A stretch of DNA of 64,000 bases from Caloramator mitchellensis (GCF_001440545.1 NZ_LKHP01000001.1:248001-312000), one strand, 5' to 3'; positions 52,221 through 61,441 are shown, numbered from the stretch's first letter. Translations and numbers: made by a program. Notes: generated by a model not told the origin, from the sequence alone.

Positions 52221-53414
52221 ATGCTAAGATTTTTAGATGCTGGTGAATCGCATGGAAAGATGCTGGTTGCAATCCTTGAAGGATTTCCGTCTAATGTTCC
52301 AATAGATATTGAGAATATTAACAAACAATTGCAGAGACGACAAATTGGTTTTGGAAGAGGAACAAGGATGAAAATAGAATCTGATAGGATAGAAATAATT
52401 TCAGGTGTCAGAGGCGGTAAAACAACAGGTGCTCCAATTTGTATTTCAATAAAAAATAAAGACTATGAAAATTGGGCAGAAGTAATGGATTTTCAAAAGG
52501 AGTATAACGAAAAAATCACAATACCAAGGCCTGGTCATGCAGATTTGAATGGATTTCTAAAGTATAATCTTGACGATATCAGAAATGTAATAGAAAGGGC
52601 AAGTGCAAGAGAGACAGCAATAAGAGTTGCAATTGGTGCAATTTGTATGGAACTTTTAAAATTTTTTGACGTCAAATTTATTAGCAGGGTAGTTATGATT
52701 GGAAACATTGAAGATTTTTCATATATTGACAGTTACAATGAAGATTTGATTAATAAAATAGAATCATCTCCTATAAGATGTTTACATAAAGATATAGAGA
52801 AGAAAATGATAAAAGAAATTCAAATTGCAAAAGAAATTGGAGAAACAATAGGTGGAGCTATTGAAGTTATTGCCTTTGGTGTTCCTGTAGGTCTTGGAAG
52901 TTATTCGTTTTACGATAGAAGAATGGATTATTTAATTTCCGGAGCTATGATGTCAATTCAGGGAGTAAAGGCTGTTGAAATTGGAAATGGGATTAAATCA
53001 TCTAAATTATATGGTAGTGAGTTTAACGATAAAATTATTTTTGAAGATGGAAGGTTTAGCAGAAAAACTAATAATTTAGGTGGAATAGAAGGCGGAATTA
53101 CAAATGGAATGCCGATAAAAGTTAGACTTTTTATGAAGCCAATTCCAACTACAAGAAGAGAGTTTGAAACTTTTGATGTCCATGGAAATGTAGTTAAAAG
53201 CAGATATGAACGTTCAGATGTTTGTGCAGTTCCTGCTTTAGCCGTAATTGCAGAAAATGTATTGGCTTATGAAGTTGCAAAAGAAATGATAAATAAATTT
53301 GCAGGTGACAGTTTAGAAGATTTATTGATTTCATTTGAACATTACATTAATAGGGTTAATAGGGGAGAAGATTATGGAAGAGACAATTTTAGTCCAGCAA
53401 TGCAAGGACAATGA
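52221..53414 (+). CDS. aroC: Chorismate synthase
   Basis: About 397 residues from the ATG at 52221, well spaced from TTGGAGTGAG. FLDAGESHGKMLVAILEGFPS, RQIGFGRGTRMKIESD, RPGHADLNGFLKY and RASARETAIRVAIGA are the standard FMN and EPSP-binding signatures. It makes chorismate in the last common step of aromatic amino acid synthesis. No other aro genes are in the window. The last 41 bp overlap the following sigma factor gene in another frame. Confidence 0.96.
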   Translation: MLRFLDAGESHGKMLVAILEGFPSNVPIDIENINKQLQRRQIGFGRGTRMKIESDRIEIISGVRGGKTTGAPICISIKNKDYENWAEVMDFQKEYNEKITIPRPGHADLNGFLKYNLDDIRNVIERASARETAIRVAIGAICMELLKFFDVKFISRVVMIGNIEDFSYIDSYNEDLINKIESSPIRCLHKDIEKKMIKEIQIAKEIGETIGGAIEVIAFGVPVGLGSYSFYDRRMDYLISGAMMSIQGVKAVEIGNGIKSSKLYGSEFNDKIIFEDGRFSRKTNNLGGIEGGITNGMPIKVRLFMKPIPTTRREFETFDVHGNVVKSRYERSDVCAVPALAVIAENVLAYEVAKEMINKFAGDSLEDLLISFEHYINRVNRGEDYGRDNFSPAMQGQ

Positions 53415-53922
53415 TATAGATGCCTTCGAATCTCTTATAAAAAAATTCGAAGGTAAGATTTATAATATTGCCTATTATATGCTAAAAAATGAACACGATG
53501 CATTTGATGTTACCCAAGAGGTGGCGATTAAGATTTATAAATCTATTTCTGCATTTAAAGGAGATAGTAAGTTATCTACTTGGATATATAGAATCACTTA
53601 TAATGCATGTCTTGATTATATTAAAAAGAGAAAGGACGATTTGTCGCTAGATGAATATATTGCTGCAGGGGATGAGAAATTTGAAAAAGCCGAAAATGTT
53701 ATTGAAAATAAGGAATTAAAAGAAATCATAAAAAAATGCATATTAAAATTAAGCGAAGACTTTAGAACGATAATAGTATTAAGAGATATTCATGGATTTT
53801 CTTATCAAGAAATTTCAGATATATTAGGCATCGAAGTAGGTACTGTTAAGTCTAGACTTAACAGAGCTAGAGAAGCATTAAAAAGGGAATTAATCAAAAA
53901 TGGAATTCGAAGGGGGAATTAA
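53374..53922 (+). CDS. ECF-type RNA polymerase sigma factor
   Basis: 182 residues from the ATG at 53374, preceded by AGGGGAGA. Region 2 has the YYMLKNEHDAFDVTQEVAIKIY and STWIYRITYNACLD motifs; region 4 has FRTIIVLRDIHGFSYQEISDILG and GTVKSRLNRAREALK. It is a SigW-like ECF factor. The start lies inside aroC, so its translation probably depends on that message. The next gene overlaps its end region and has one membrane helix, fitting a cognate anti-sigma factor. Confidence 0.92.
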   Translation: MEETILVQQCKDNDIDAFESLIKKFEGKIYNIAYYMLKNEHDAFDVTQEVAIKIYKSISAFKGDSKLSTWIYRITYNACLDYIKKRKDDLSLDEYIAAGDEKFEKAENVIENKELKEIIKKCILKLSEDFRTIIVLRDIHGFSYQEISDILGIEVGTVKSRLNRAREALKRELIKNGIRRGN

Positions 53923-53923
53923 T

Positions 53924-54715
53924 GTGAAGGAGTCTAAATATATTAACACCTTATTTTCTGAACAGGAAGAAATTGAAGCAGGATTATTGAAAGATCTGAC
54001 TTTGGAACCGCCTTACAATTTGCATGAAGCAGTTATGAGAAATATTAAAACTAAAGAAAATAAACTTATAAGAAGATTTAACTTTAAGAAATATTTATCC
54101 GTTGCAGCTGCGATAGTTATCTTTGTAGCTGGAGCTGGTAGAATGGTTTATGTGGGACTTGAAAAAGAAAAAGAAGTTAACATAGTTGCTCAGCAAGAAG
54201 TTAATAAGGAAATAAATACAGCTAAGGACAACAATGATTTAGCTGTAGCGCTTGATAATTCTAATACAAAAATACAAAACAATACTAATAATACGACTCA
54301 GACTAAAAAAGAAACAACAAAAGCTACAAAAAATACTGTAAAGCAAAATACAGAAAAGCCTAAGAAGTCAATAGAAAAAAGCGATGTTGATAGCAATACC
54401 ACAAAAGTTGCTGTAGCTCAAAACAATAATATAAGTTCTACAGCTGAGCATAATAATAATGTTTTAAACACCTTGAGTCAGGGAAATATCACTTATAGCT
54501 ATGAACTTTATTATTCTGAGAGAGATATTAATTTACTTGATTATTTAAAAAGTAACAGTCAGGTAATTTCAAGTGAATTGTATTCATTTACTCCAGAAAA
54601 ATTTGAGGAATTTAAACAATACGTTGATAATAATAAACTTGAGTTAAAATCATTACAAATATCACAACAGGATAGTCAGCAAAATGAAATTGTTATTAGA
54701 TTAATCAAGAAGTAG
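53924..54715 (+). CDS. Probable membrane-anchored anti-sigma factor
   Basis: About 263 residues from a GTG at 53924, preceded by GAAGGGGG. The N-terminal cytoplasmic 60 residues (LFSEQEEIEAGLLKDL, PPYNLHEAVMRNIK) resemble the anti-sigma domain of proteins following ECF genes, but there is no HxxxCxxC zinc motif. One membrane helix at about 65-83 (YLSVAAAIVIFVAGAG) is followed by a Thr/Asn/Lys-rich linker and a small extracytoplasmic domain. It is the partner expected to release the sigma factor on envelope stress. The pairing is inferred from position. Confidence 0.78.
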   Translation: MKESKYINTLFSEQEEIEAGLLKDLTLEPPYNLHEAVMRNIKTKENKLIRRFNFKKYLSVAAAIVIFVAGAGRMVYVGLEKEKEVNIVAQQEVNKEINTAKDNNDLAVALDNSNTKIQNNTNNTTQTKKETTKATKNTVKQNTEKPKKSIEKSDVDSNTTKVAVAQNNNISSTAEHNNNVLNTLSQGNITYSYELYYSERDINLLDYLKSNSQVISSELYSFTPEKFEEFKQYVDNNKLELKSLQISQQDSQQNEIVIRLIKK

Positions 54716-54730
54716 CTAATGCTACTTCTT
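54707..54730 (+). terminator. Terminator after the sigma/anti-sigma pair
   Basis: AAGAAGTAGC, loop TAAT, GCTACTTCTT, then TTTATTT. The anti-sigma stop TAG (54713-54715) is inside the 5' arm. Confidence 0.92.
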
Positions 54731-54820
54731 TTTATTTGTATATGCATCTTTTTTAATTTTGTATTTAGTGTTATATTATTGATTAGTAATAATATTTTTG
54801 CATTATGAGGAGTGATACAG

Positions 54821-57382
54821 ATGACAAAAAAGCTAATTATAATAGATTCTAATAGTTTATTAAACAGAGCATTTTATGCTTTACCTCCAATGAATACTTC
54901 ATATGGGCTTCCAACCAATGCGGTCTATGGATTCACTGTAATGCTTTTAAAAATATTTGAAGAAACAAAGCCCGACTATATTATAGCAGCATTTGACAAA
55001 AGCAAACTGAATTTTAGACATGAAAAATATTCAGAATATAAGGCTGGGCGCCAAAAAATGCCTGACGAATTGTATTCTCAACTTGAACCTGTTAAGGAGA
55101 TTTTAAGAGCATTTAATATAGGCATTATTGAGTTGGACGGATATGAAGCCGATGATATTATTGGCACAGTAGCAAAAAATTATTCAAGTAAGGAACTTGA
55201 AATAATTATTTTTACTGGAGATAAAGACAGTCTTCAACTTGTGGGAGAAAATATAGATGTGTATATTACTAAAAAAGGCATAAGTGAAATTGAGAAATTC
55301 GACATCTCATATTTTAGAGAAAAGTATCCCTTTGAACCTGAAGGAATAATTGAAATGAAAGCTTTAATGGGTGATGCTTCTGATAATATACCTGGTGTTC
55401 CAGGAATCGGAGAGAAAACTGCTTTAAAATTGCTTGGGGAATTTAAAAACGTGGACAATATTTATAGCAATATTGATAAGATAAGTTCAAAGAAAGTAAA
55501 AGAAACACTAATTAGCAATAGAGAACTTGCATACTTGAGCAAGGAACTGGCTACAATTAATGTAAACGCCCCTATAGAAATTGATTTTGAAAAAATTAAG
55601 CTTATGGAATACGATTCCGATAAAGTTAGGGAATTGTTGGTAAAATATGAATGTTATAGTTTGATAGATAAATTAACTAAAATTAAAATAGATAAAAAGC
55701 AAGAAAAGTATATTAGTATAGAAATATTTGAAGAATACAATATAGATTACATAAAGCAAGAAATCAAAACAAATAATAAGTTTGCCTTTTTTGTTATTGA
55801 AGAAAACAATATTTTTAAAGGCTTATTAATAAACGGTAATATACTGCTAAAAAAAGAAGATGTATACAAATTTAAGGATATATTTGAGGATGAAAAAATA
55901 GAAAAAAATACTTATAGTTCAAAGGCTTTGTTTAACTTTTTAAAACAAAATGGATTAGAGCTGAAGGGTTTGAATTTTGATGCAGAAGTTGCAGCCTATA
56001 TTTTAAATCCATCGGAGAGCAAATATGAAGTAAAGAATCTACTTAGCAAGTATGTTTCTTTAAACGTAGCTGACAATGATAAAATATCCATAGCAGCTTT
56101 ATTTTTGCAAAATATAGATAAAATTAAAAATCAAATGATTGATGAAATTGAAAAATTAAATATGAAGGACTTGTATTATAACGTAGAACTTAAATTGATA
56201 GAAGTTCTTTCTGAAATGGAAACAAATGGATTTAAAATTCAATATGCTACATTACAAGAATTAGGTCAGGAATTAAATATTGAAATTGAAAGATTGACAA
56301 ATGAAATATATGAGCTAGCAGGTGAAGAATTTAACATAAATTCTCCAAAACAGCTTGGGGTCATTTTGTTTGAAAAATTAAATCTACCAGTTGTTAAAAA
56401 AACAAAAACAGGTTACTCAACTGATGCTGAAGTTCTTGAAGAATTGAGTTCGAGACATGAAATAGTAGAAAAAATATTACATTATAGGCAGCTTATTAAA
56501 CTAAAGACCACATATATTGAAGGATTAATAACAGCTATTTGTGAGGATGGGAAAATACATACTCGATTTAACCAAACTGTTACTGCAACCGGAAGAATCT
56601 CAAGCACTGAGCCTAATCTGCAAAACATACCTATAAAATTAGATATGGGAAGAAGAATAAGGAAAGCATTTGTCCCTTCGTCCGGGGATAATTTGATTTT
56701 ATCTGCTGATTATTCACAAATAGAGTTAAGGGTATTAGCACACCTTTCAAAGGATGAAAATTTTATAGATGCCTTTATTAAAGGACAAGATGTCCACACA
56801 AGAACTGCCTCAGAAGTGTTTGGCGTATCAATCGAAAAAGTAACACCACTTTTAAGAAGTAGAGCAAAGGCAGTTAATTTTGGTATAGTTTATGGACTTA
56901 GCGACTATGGACTATCTAAAGATTTAAAAATATCAAGGAAAGAAGCGAAAACTTATATTGAAAATTATTTCGCAAGATACAGTGGAGTGAAAAAGTATCT
57001 CGATGATACTATAAAAAATGCAGCTAAAAATGGATATGTTACTACTATTTTAAATAGGATTAGATATATTCCAGAGATAAAATCGACAAACAAAACTTTA
57101 AGGGCTTTAGGGGAAAGGCTTGCAATGAATTCTCCTGTTCAGGGTTCTGCAGCTGATATAATTAAAATTGCTATGATTGAAGTATATAAAAATTTAAAGC
57201 TAAATGATTTAAAATCAAAATTAATTTTACAAGTTCATGATGAATTGATTTTAGAGGTTCCGAAAAATGAGATAGATTTAGTAGCAAATATTGTTAAAGA
57301 ATCAATGGAGAATGCAGTTAAATTAATCGTTCCTTTAGCTGTTGATGTGCACATTGGTAAGACTTGGTATGATGCGAAGTAG
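54821..57382 (+). CDS. polA: DNA polymerase I
   Basis: 853 residues from the ATG at 54821 after GAGGAGTG. The N-terminal 5'-3' exonuclease (about 1-290) has AAFDKSK, DGYEADDIIGT and DASDNIPGVPGIGEKTA. The polymerase domain has motif A SADYSQIELRVLAHLS, motif B RSRAKAVNFGIVYG and motif C QVHDELILEVP. The middle domain (about 300-450) lacks the DxE proofreading residues, as in Bacillus and Thermus Pol I, so it is probably proofreading-deficient. coaE follows 8 bp later, forming the common polA-coaE arrangement. Confidence 0.97.
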   Translation: MTKKLIIIDSNSLLNRAFYALPPMNTSYGLPTNAVYGFTVMLLKIFEETKPDYIIAAFDKSKLNFRHEKYSEYKAGRQKMPDELYSQLEPVKEILRAFNIGIIELDGYEADDIIGTVAKNYSSKELEIIIFTGDKDSLQLVGENIDVYITKKGISEIEKFDISYFREKYPFEPEGIIEMKALMGDASDNIPGVPGIGEKTALKLLGEFKNVDNIYSNIDKISSKKVKETLISNRELAYLSKELATINVNAPIEIDFEKIKLMEYDSDKVRELLVKYECYSLIDKLTKIKIDKKQEKYISIEIFEEYNIDYIKQEIKTNNKFAFFVIEENNIFKGLLINGNILLKKEDVYKFKDIFEDEKIEKNTYSSKALFNFLKQNGLELKGLNFDAEVAAYILNPSESKYEVKNLLSKYVSLNVADNDKISIAALFLQNIDKIKNQMIDEIEKLNMKDLYYNVELKLIEVLSEMETNGFKIQYATLQELGQELNIEIERLTNEIYELAGEEFNINSPKQLGVILFEKLNLPVVKKTKTGYSTDAEVLEELSSRHEIVEKILHYRQLIKLKTTYIEGLITAICEDGKIHTRFNQTVTATGRISSTEPNLQNIPIKLDMGRRIRKAFVPSSGDNLILSADYSQIELRVLAHLSKDENFIDAFIKGQDVHTRTASEVFGVSIEKVTPLLRSRAKAVNFGIVYGLSDYGLSKDLKISRKEAKTYIENYFARYSGVKKYLDDTIKNAAKNGYVTTILNRIRYIPEIKSTNKTLRALGERLAMNSPVQGSAADIIKIAMIEVYKNLKLNDLKSKLILQVHDELILEVPKNEIDLVANIVKESMENAVKLIVPLAVDVHIGKTWYDAK

Positions 57383-57390
57383 GTGATTTA

Positions 57391-58002
57391 ATGAAAATCG
57401 TTGGATTAACTGGTGGAATAGCTTCAGGAAAATCAACTGTTTCAGAATTTTTAAAACAAAGAGGATTCCCAGTATTAGATGCAGATAAAATTGCAAGGGA
57501 AATAGTTCAAAGTGGGAGCGATGTTTTAAAAATTCTAGTTAGGGAATTTGGTGATGAAATATTGTTGGAAAGTGGCGAACTGAATAGAAGCAAGCTAAGG
57601 AATATTGTTTTTAATGATAAGAATAAATTAAACAGGCTAAATGAAATTACTCATCCAGAAATAAGGAAGAGATTAAATGAACAAATAATAGAATATAAAA
57701 AATATGGTTTTAAACTAATTATAGTTGATGCTGCGCTACTTATTGAAGCAAAGTTTTATGAATTGGTTGATATAATTATTTTAGTTTACGTAGATTTAAA
57801 TACACAAATAGAAAGATTAATTAAAAGAGATAATATATCAAAAGATGATGCGTTTAAAATAATAAATTCCCAGATGAAGCTTGAAGAAAAAATAAAATAT
57901 GCAGATTATATAATTGATAATACAAAAGATTTTGAATATACCAAGATGCAGGTAAATAAAATTATTAATAGCATAAAATCTTCGGAGGAGTGTAATGAAT
58001 AA
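57391..58002 (+). CDS. coaE: Dephospho-CoA kinase
   Basis: 203 residues. The P-loop GLTGGIASGKST is at the N-terminus, followed by VLDADKIAREIV and the lid region LIKRDNISKDDA. It phosphorylates dephospho-CoA in the last step of CoA synthesis. The start has AGGTGATT upstream. Its end overlaps the start of the lytic transglycosylase gene by 8 bp. Confidence 0.96.
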   Translation: MKIVGLTGGIASGKSTVSEFLKQRGFPVLDADKIAREIVQSGSDVLKILVREFGDEILLESGELNRSKLRNIVFNDKNKLNRLNEITHPEIRKRLNEQIIEYKKYGFKLIIVDAALLIEAKFYELVDIIILVYVDLNTQIERLIKRDNISKDDAFKIINSQMKLEEKIKYADYIIDNTKDFEYTKMQVNKIINSIKSSEECNE

Positions 58003-58534
58003 AAAAACATTGTTAACTTTCTTTATAAGCATCATAATACTAGTAAATATTAAAACAATCTTTAAATTTTGTTATCCGATTAAATACGATGTATATGTTA
58101 TAAAATATGCTTCAAGATATGATATGGACCCCTTGTTGATTTTTTCGATAATAAAAGCTGAAAGCAATTTTAATCCTAATGCTATTTCAAGCAAAGGAGC
58201 AATGGGACTAATGCAGATAACACCACAAACAGGTGAATATATATCATATCTTTTAAAGACTTCAAAATTTTCTAATGAGGAGCTTTTGAATCCAGAAACT
58301 AATATAAAATTTGGAATTTATTATTTAAGCAAACTTAACAAAGACTTTGGTGGGAATCTAGATACGACACTTGCAGCATATAATGCAGGAGAAGGAAATG
58401 TAAGAAAATGGTTAAAAGAAAAGCAATACATTTTAAAGTCTGAAGAACTTCCATTTTTAGAAACAAGAATTTATATTAGGAAAGTTAAATCATACTATAC
58501 AAAATATAAGTGGCTTTATGGTCAATCTTACTAA
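57995..58534 (+). CDS. Lytic transglycosylase (SLT family)
   Basis: 179 residues. An N-terminal signal anchor (about 4-22) is followed by an SLT domain: catalytic Glu in FSIIKAESNFNPNA near residue 57, then SSKGAMGLMQITPQTG and TLAAYNAGEGNVRKWL. It cleaves peptidoglycan between MurNAc and GlcNAc outside the membrane. The start overlaps the coaE end with GGAGGAGTG as ribosome site, so translation is coupled in the polA-coaE operon. Confidence 0.93.
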   Translation: MNKKTLLTFFISIIILVNIKTIFKFCYPIKYDVYVIKYASRYDMDPLLIFSIIKAESNFNPNAISSKGAMGLMQITPQTGEYISYLLKTSKFSNEELLNPETNIKFGIYYLSKLNKDFGGNLDTTLAAYNAGEGNVRKWLKEKQYILKSEELPFLETRIYIRKVKSYYTKYKWLYGQSY

Positions 58535-58540
58535 ATAGTA

Positions 58541-58569
58541 TTGACAGAAAACAAAATTTTTGGTATTAT
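58541..58569 (+). promoter_or_regulatory. Promoter of tRNA-Leu(GAG)
   Basis: TTGACA (58541-58546), 17 bp, TATTAT (58564-58569), ending 12 bases before the tRNA. Confidence 0.85.
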
Positions 58570-58581
58570 AAATTCTGTCAA

Positions 58582-58665
58582 GCGGAGATGGCGGAATCGG
58601 CAGACGCGCACGTTTGAGGGGCGTGTGGGTATCCCGTGCGGGTTCAAGTCCCGCTCTCCGCACCA
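58582..58665 (+). tRNA. tRNA-Leu (anticodon GAG)
   Basis: An 84 nt class II tRNA with encoded CCA: acceptor GCGGAGA/TCTCCGC, anticodon stem CACGT/GCGTG with loop TTGAGGG giving GAG, a long variable arm and T-arm GCGGGTTCAAGTCCCGC. It reads CUC and CUU. Confidence 0.95.
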
Positions 58666-58679
58666 TAGTAAATTATAAA

Positions 58680-58717
58680 TTAAACTTGAGCATATTCTCA
58701 AGTTTAATTTTTTTTAT
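58680..58717 (+). terminator. Terminator after tRNA-Leu(GAG)
   Basis: TTAAACTTGAG, loop CATATT, CTCAAGTTTAA followed by eight T. Confidence 0.93.
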
Positions 58718-58799
58718 TAAAAAATTCTATGCAACATAAAGGAATTTTATGATTTGCGTAGAATTAATTTATATATAGATTAATTTAGTAGGTGATAAT

Positions 58800-59321
58800 T
58801 TGCTTCCGATTGAGATATTAATTGAAGATTATAATATCCAGAATTTGAATTCTGATAATTTAAAAGATGTTTATCAATTAATTGTATCTGATAAAACTAA
58901 TCTGAATGTAATTGGTCATGAAAACAATTACGATTTTGATTTTGAAAAACTGCATGAAAGGTATGTTGAGACTCTAATCAATACATTTGAATATTTTTGT
59001 GGCATTTTTTATAGCAAAGAATTAATAGGAATAATTAAAGGCAGATTAGAAAATAAAAACAATCTTGAGAATTGGTTTTTAACCTACATATTAAAAGATA
59101 CATTTAGAAATAAAGGGATTGGTAGCATTTTGCTCAATTCTTTTGAGGAGCATATAAGCATAAATTTTGGGGTTGAAAGATTTTTTGCTGTTATTTCTTC
59201 TGAAAATAAACAAAGCAAAAATTTTTGGATTAAAAATGGTTATAAATTCGAAAGAGAATCATATTATTTAAAAATAAATAATAAACCGGCTCAGATATAT
59301 TATAAATATAAAAAGGAGTGA
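58800..59321 (+). CDS. GNAT-family N-acetyltransferase
   Basis: 173 residues from a TTG at 58800, preceded by AGGTGATA with correct spacing. The acetyl-CoA-binding motif is LKDTFRNKGIGSILLNSF near residues 99-116 and the last conserved part is SENKQSKNFWIKNGYKFERE near 138-157. The acceptor substrate is unknown. The LUD-domain gene follows after a few bases, so they are probably cotranscribed. Confidence 0.88.
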   Translation: MLPIEILIEDYNIQNLNSDNLKDVYQLIVSDKTNLNVIGHENNYDFDFEKLHERYVETLINTFEYFCGIFYSKELIGIIKGRLENKNNLENWFLTYILKDTFRNKGIGSILLNSFEEHISINFGVERFFAVISSENKQSKNFWIKNGYKFERESYYLKINNKPAQIYYKYKKE

Positions 59322-59327
59322 TTTTTG

Positions 59328-59969
59328 ATGAATTCAAATGTTAACTGGTATCTTGAAAAGAAACTTGAAAGGGTGAAGAAATCCTTAGAAAAGAACAATT
59401 ATGATGTATATATTGTTAATGATGTTGAAGAAGCAAAAACTACTTTAAAAAATATTATTGAAAAAAATGCAAAGGTTTCGTTTGGTGGCTCAATGACATT
59501 AATTGATAATGGATTTATCGACTTTGTTAGAGATATGGAAGTTGAAGTATTGGATAGATACAAAGAAGGATTAACGCCTGAAGAAATAGGAGAAATTTTT
59601 AGAAAAACATTCTTTGCGGATTATCTTATAACAAGTAGCAACGCAATAACAGAAGAAGGATACCTTGTAAATCTTGATGGGACAGGTAATAGAGCTGCAG
59701 CTATGATTTTTGGACCAAAGAAAGTTATAGTTATGGCAGGATACAATAAAATTGTTAAGGATTTAAATGAAGCATATAATAGAGTAAGAAACTATGCTTC
59801 TCCTATAAACGCAAAGAGGCTTTCAAGAAAGACTCCTTGCACCGAAGTAGGGGTATGTATGGATTGCAATTCGCCAGAAAGAATCTGCAATCATTATGTG
59901 ATTACCTACAGACAAAATGTTAAGGGGAGAGGAATTGTTATTTTGATAAAACAAGAATTAGGATTTTAA
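59328..59969 (+). CDS. LUD-domain protein (lactate utilisation LutC/YkgG-like)
   Basis: 213 residues from the ATG at 59328 after AAGGAGTG. SFGGSMTLIDNGFIDFVRD, DYLITSSNAITEEGYLVNLDGTGNR and GYNKIVKDLNEAYNRVRNYASP are typical of the LUD family in clostridia. A cysteine cluster, CTEVGVCMDCNSPERIC near residues 174-190, is seen in this subgroup. LutC proper acts in lactate oxidation with LutA and LutB, but neither is present, so the role of stand-alone members remains unclear. Confidence 0.87.
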   Translation: MNSNVNWYLEKKLERVKKSLEKNNYDVYIVNDVEEAKTTLKNIIEKNAKVSFGGSMTLIDNGFIDFVRDMEVEVLDRYKEGLTPEEIGEIFRKTFFADYLITSSNAITEEGYLVNLDGTGNRAAAMIFGPKKVIVMAGYNKIVKDLNEAYNRVRNYASPINAKRLSRKTPCTEVGVCMDCNSPERICNHYVITYRQNVKGRGIVILIKQELGF

Positions 59970-60008
59970 ATTTTCACCTTATTTGTTGTATTGAATATAA
60001 TATAATGA

Positions 60009-60140
60009 TATAATATTCAAAAAGTGCCGAATCCAAAAGGTACGGAGGAACCGTTTTTGGGGTGAATCTGAATTAACAGTAGGGATTATCCTTCTCCCGA
60101 ACCCGTCAGCTAACTCCGGAGGCATGGGAAGGAGAAAAGC
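60009..60140 (+). promoter_or_regulatory. c-di-AMP riboswitch (ydaO/yuaA leader) with upstream -10
   Basis: After a TATAAT at 60009-60014 come the conserved blocks of the ydaO class: GTGCCGAATCC (60024-60034), GGTACGGAGGAACC, GGGGTGAATC, CAGTAGGG, CCGAACCCGTCAGCTAACTCCGGAGGCA (two adjoining blocks, 60098-60124). TGCC at the 5' end pairs with GGCA at the 3' end as P1. The ribosome site GGAAGGAG lies only a few bases after P1, and no terminator stands between aptamer and gene, so regulation may act on translation. In this class c-di-AMP normally turns the gene off. Confidence 0.92.
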
Positions 60141-60141
60141 T

Positions 60142-60621
60142 ATGTTTAAAAGAAAAATCTGTTTAATTATTGTGCTGATGTTGATTTTTAGTGTTGTTAA
60201 TGTATCAGCGCAGACAACAAAAAATTCCAGAGATACTAGGGTAGTTTTATCAAGAGGTCCTCAGCTTGTAAGTTACTCTAAAAGATTTTTGGGAGTAAAG
60301 TATGTCTTCGGTGGACAATCTACTAGAGGCTTCGATTGTTCTGGTTTTACCTCATTTGCCTTTAAGTTTTTAGGTTATAACTTACCACATAGCGCAGCGG
60401 AACAGTATAAAATGGGGTTAAAGATTTCAAAAAATGAGTTACTTCCAGGTGATTTGGTATTCTTTGAAACTTATAAAAAAGGAATATCGCATGTAGGAAT
60501 ATACATAGGAAATGGTAAATTCATTCATGCTTCATCTGGAGTTGGTTATGTAACTATAACCAAATTAAGCGAAGCCTACTATACTAAAAGATATAAAGGG
60601 GCAGCACGAATATTGAGGTAA
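60142..60621 (+). CDS. NlpC/P60 cell-wall endopeptidase
   Basis: About 159 residues from the ATG at 60142 after GGAAGGAG; an in-frame ATG at 60124 lies within the riboswitch and is not used. The signal peptide (KICLIIVLMLIFSVVNVSA) is cleaved near residue 26. The NlpC/P60 catalytic Cys is in GFDCSGFTSF near residue 62 and the His in ISHVGIYIG near 113. It cleaves D-Glu-DAP type peptide bonds outside the cell. The c-di-AMP riboswitch links wall hydrolysis to osmotic and turgor signalling, as in related clostridia. Confidence 0.94.
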   Translation: MFKRKICLIIVLMLIFSVVNVSAQTTKNSRDTRVVLSRGPQLVSYSKRFLGVKYVFGGQSTRGFDCSGFTSFAFKFLGYNLPHSAAEQYKMGLKISKNELLPGDLVFFETYKKGISHVGIYIGNGKFIHASSGVGYVTITKLSEAYYTKRYKGAARILR

Positions 60622-60623
60622 TC

Positions 60624-60645
60624 AGATAGAGCAGTTGCTCTATCT
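60624..60645 (+). terminator. Terminator after the NlpC/P60 gene
   Basis: AGATAGAGC, small loop, GCTCTATCT, then TTTTT: strong intrinsic terminator. Confidence 0.93.
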
Positions 60646-60673
60646 TTTTTCTATTATTTACGGGGGTGGGGAA

Positions 60674-61399
60674 ATGAGATATGTAAGGATTCATATACAT
60701 AAAAATAATAAAATAAGAGTAATCGCTATAATTTCGGTCATTTTTTTAGTTCTATTATCATCATCTTATTATATAATGAATAGAATTAATAGTGATGCTA
60801 TTAATTACAAGTTAACTAACGAGCAAAAAACTAATATTAAAAGTAATGTAAATGATTCTAATAATACAACAAAAATCAATCAGGTGCATAAATACAATTA
60901 TTACATAGTTCAACTTGGCTACTTTAAAGTAAAACAGAACGCAGAAATTTTTTCAAAAACTCTAAAAATGCAAGGGATTAGAAATGCAATTATTGAAAAT
61001 AATGGGTATACAGTAATCAGCCTAATAGAAAATAATAAAATTTATGTAACAAATGAAGAAAAACATTTGCGTAATTCAAAGCTGTCGTTTATAATAAAAA
61101 GTGTCGAATTTTCAACTAATAATGAACTATTGATAGAAATAAATAACTTTATTTCAAAGCAAATAGATGTTCTAAACAATAGAATCAATTCAGAGCAATT
61201 ATCAATTGAGAATAAAATGCTAAAAATAAAAAAACATAACTCACAAAGCATTGATAAATTATTAACAGATTTCAAAATGAGTATTAATGAATTCGATAAA
61301 AATCTTTCATTGAAAAAATATGAGGAATGTTTGAATAATTTGGCTAATGAGATTTACATCGTGAAGGAATTAGATGGCATCATTAGCCAATTAAAATAA
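60674..61399 (+). CDS. Membrane-anchored SPOR-domain protein
   Basis: About 241 residues from the ATG at 60674 after GGGGGTGGGG. A short basic cytoplasmic N-terminus, a membrane helix at about 15-34 (VIAIISVIFLVLLSSSYYI) and a polar linker lead to a SPOR-like segment YYIVQLGYFKVKQNAEIFSKTL near 75-97, which in other proteins binds septal denuded glycan. The last 110 residues are a helical, Asn/Lys-rich domain that I do not recognise. Division or sporulation wall remodelling is plausible. Confidence 0.8.
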   Translation: MRYVRIHIHKNNKIRVIAIISVIFLVLLSSSYYIMNRINSDAINYKLTNEQKTNIKSNVNDSNNTTKINQVHKYNYYIVQLGYFKVKQNAEIFSKTLKMQGIRNAIIENNGYTVISLIENNKIYVTNEEKHLRNSKLSFIIKSVEFSTNNELLIEINNFISKQIDVLNNRINSEQLSIENKMLKIKKHNSQSIDKLLTDFKMSINEFDKNLSLKKYEECLNNLANEIYIVKELDGIISQLK

Positions 61400-61441
61400 T
61401 AAATAATGTTAGTAAAATAACAAACAAGGAGAGTGAACTAA

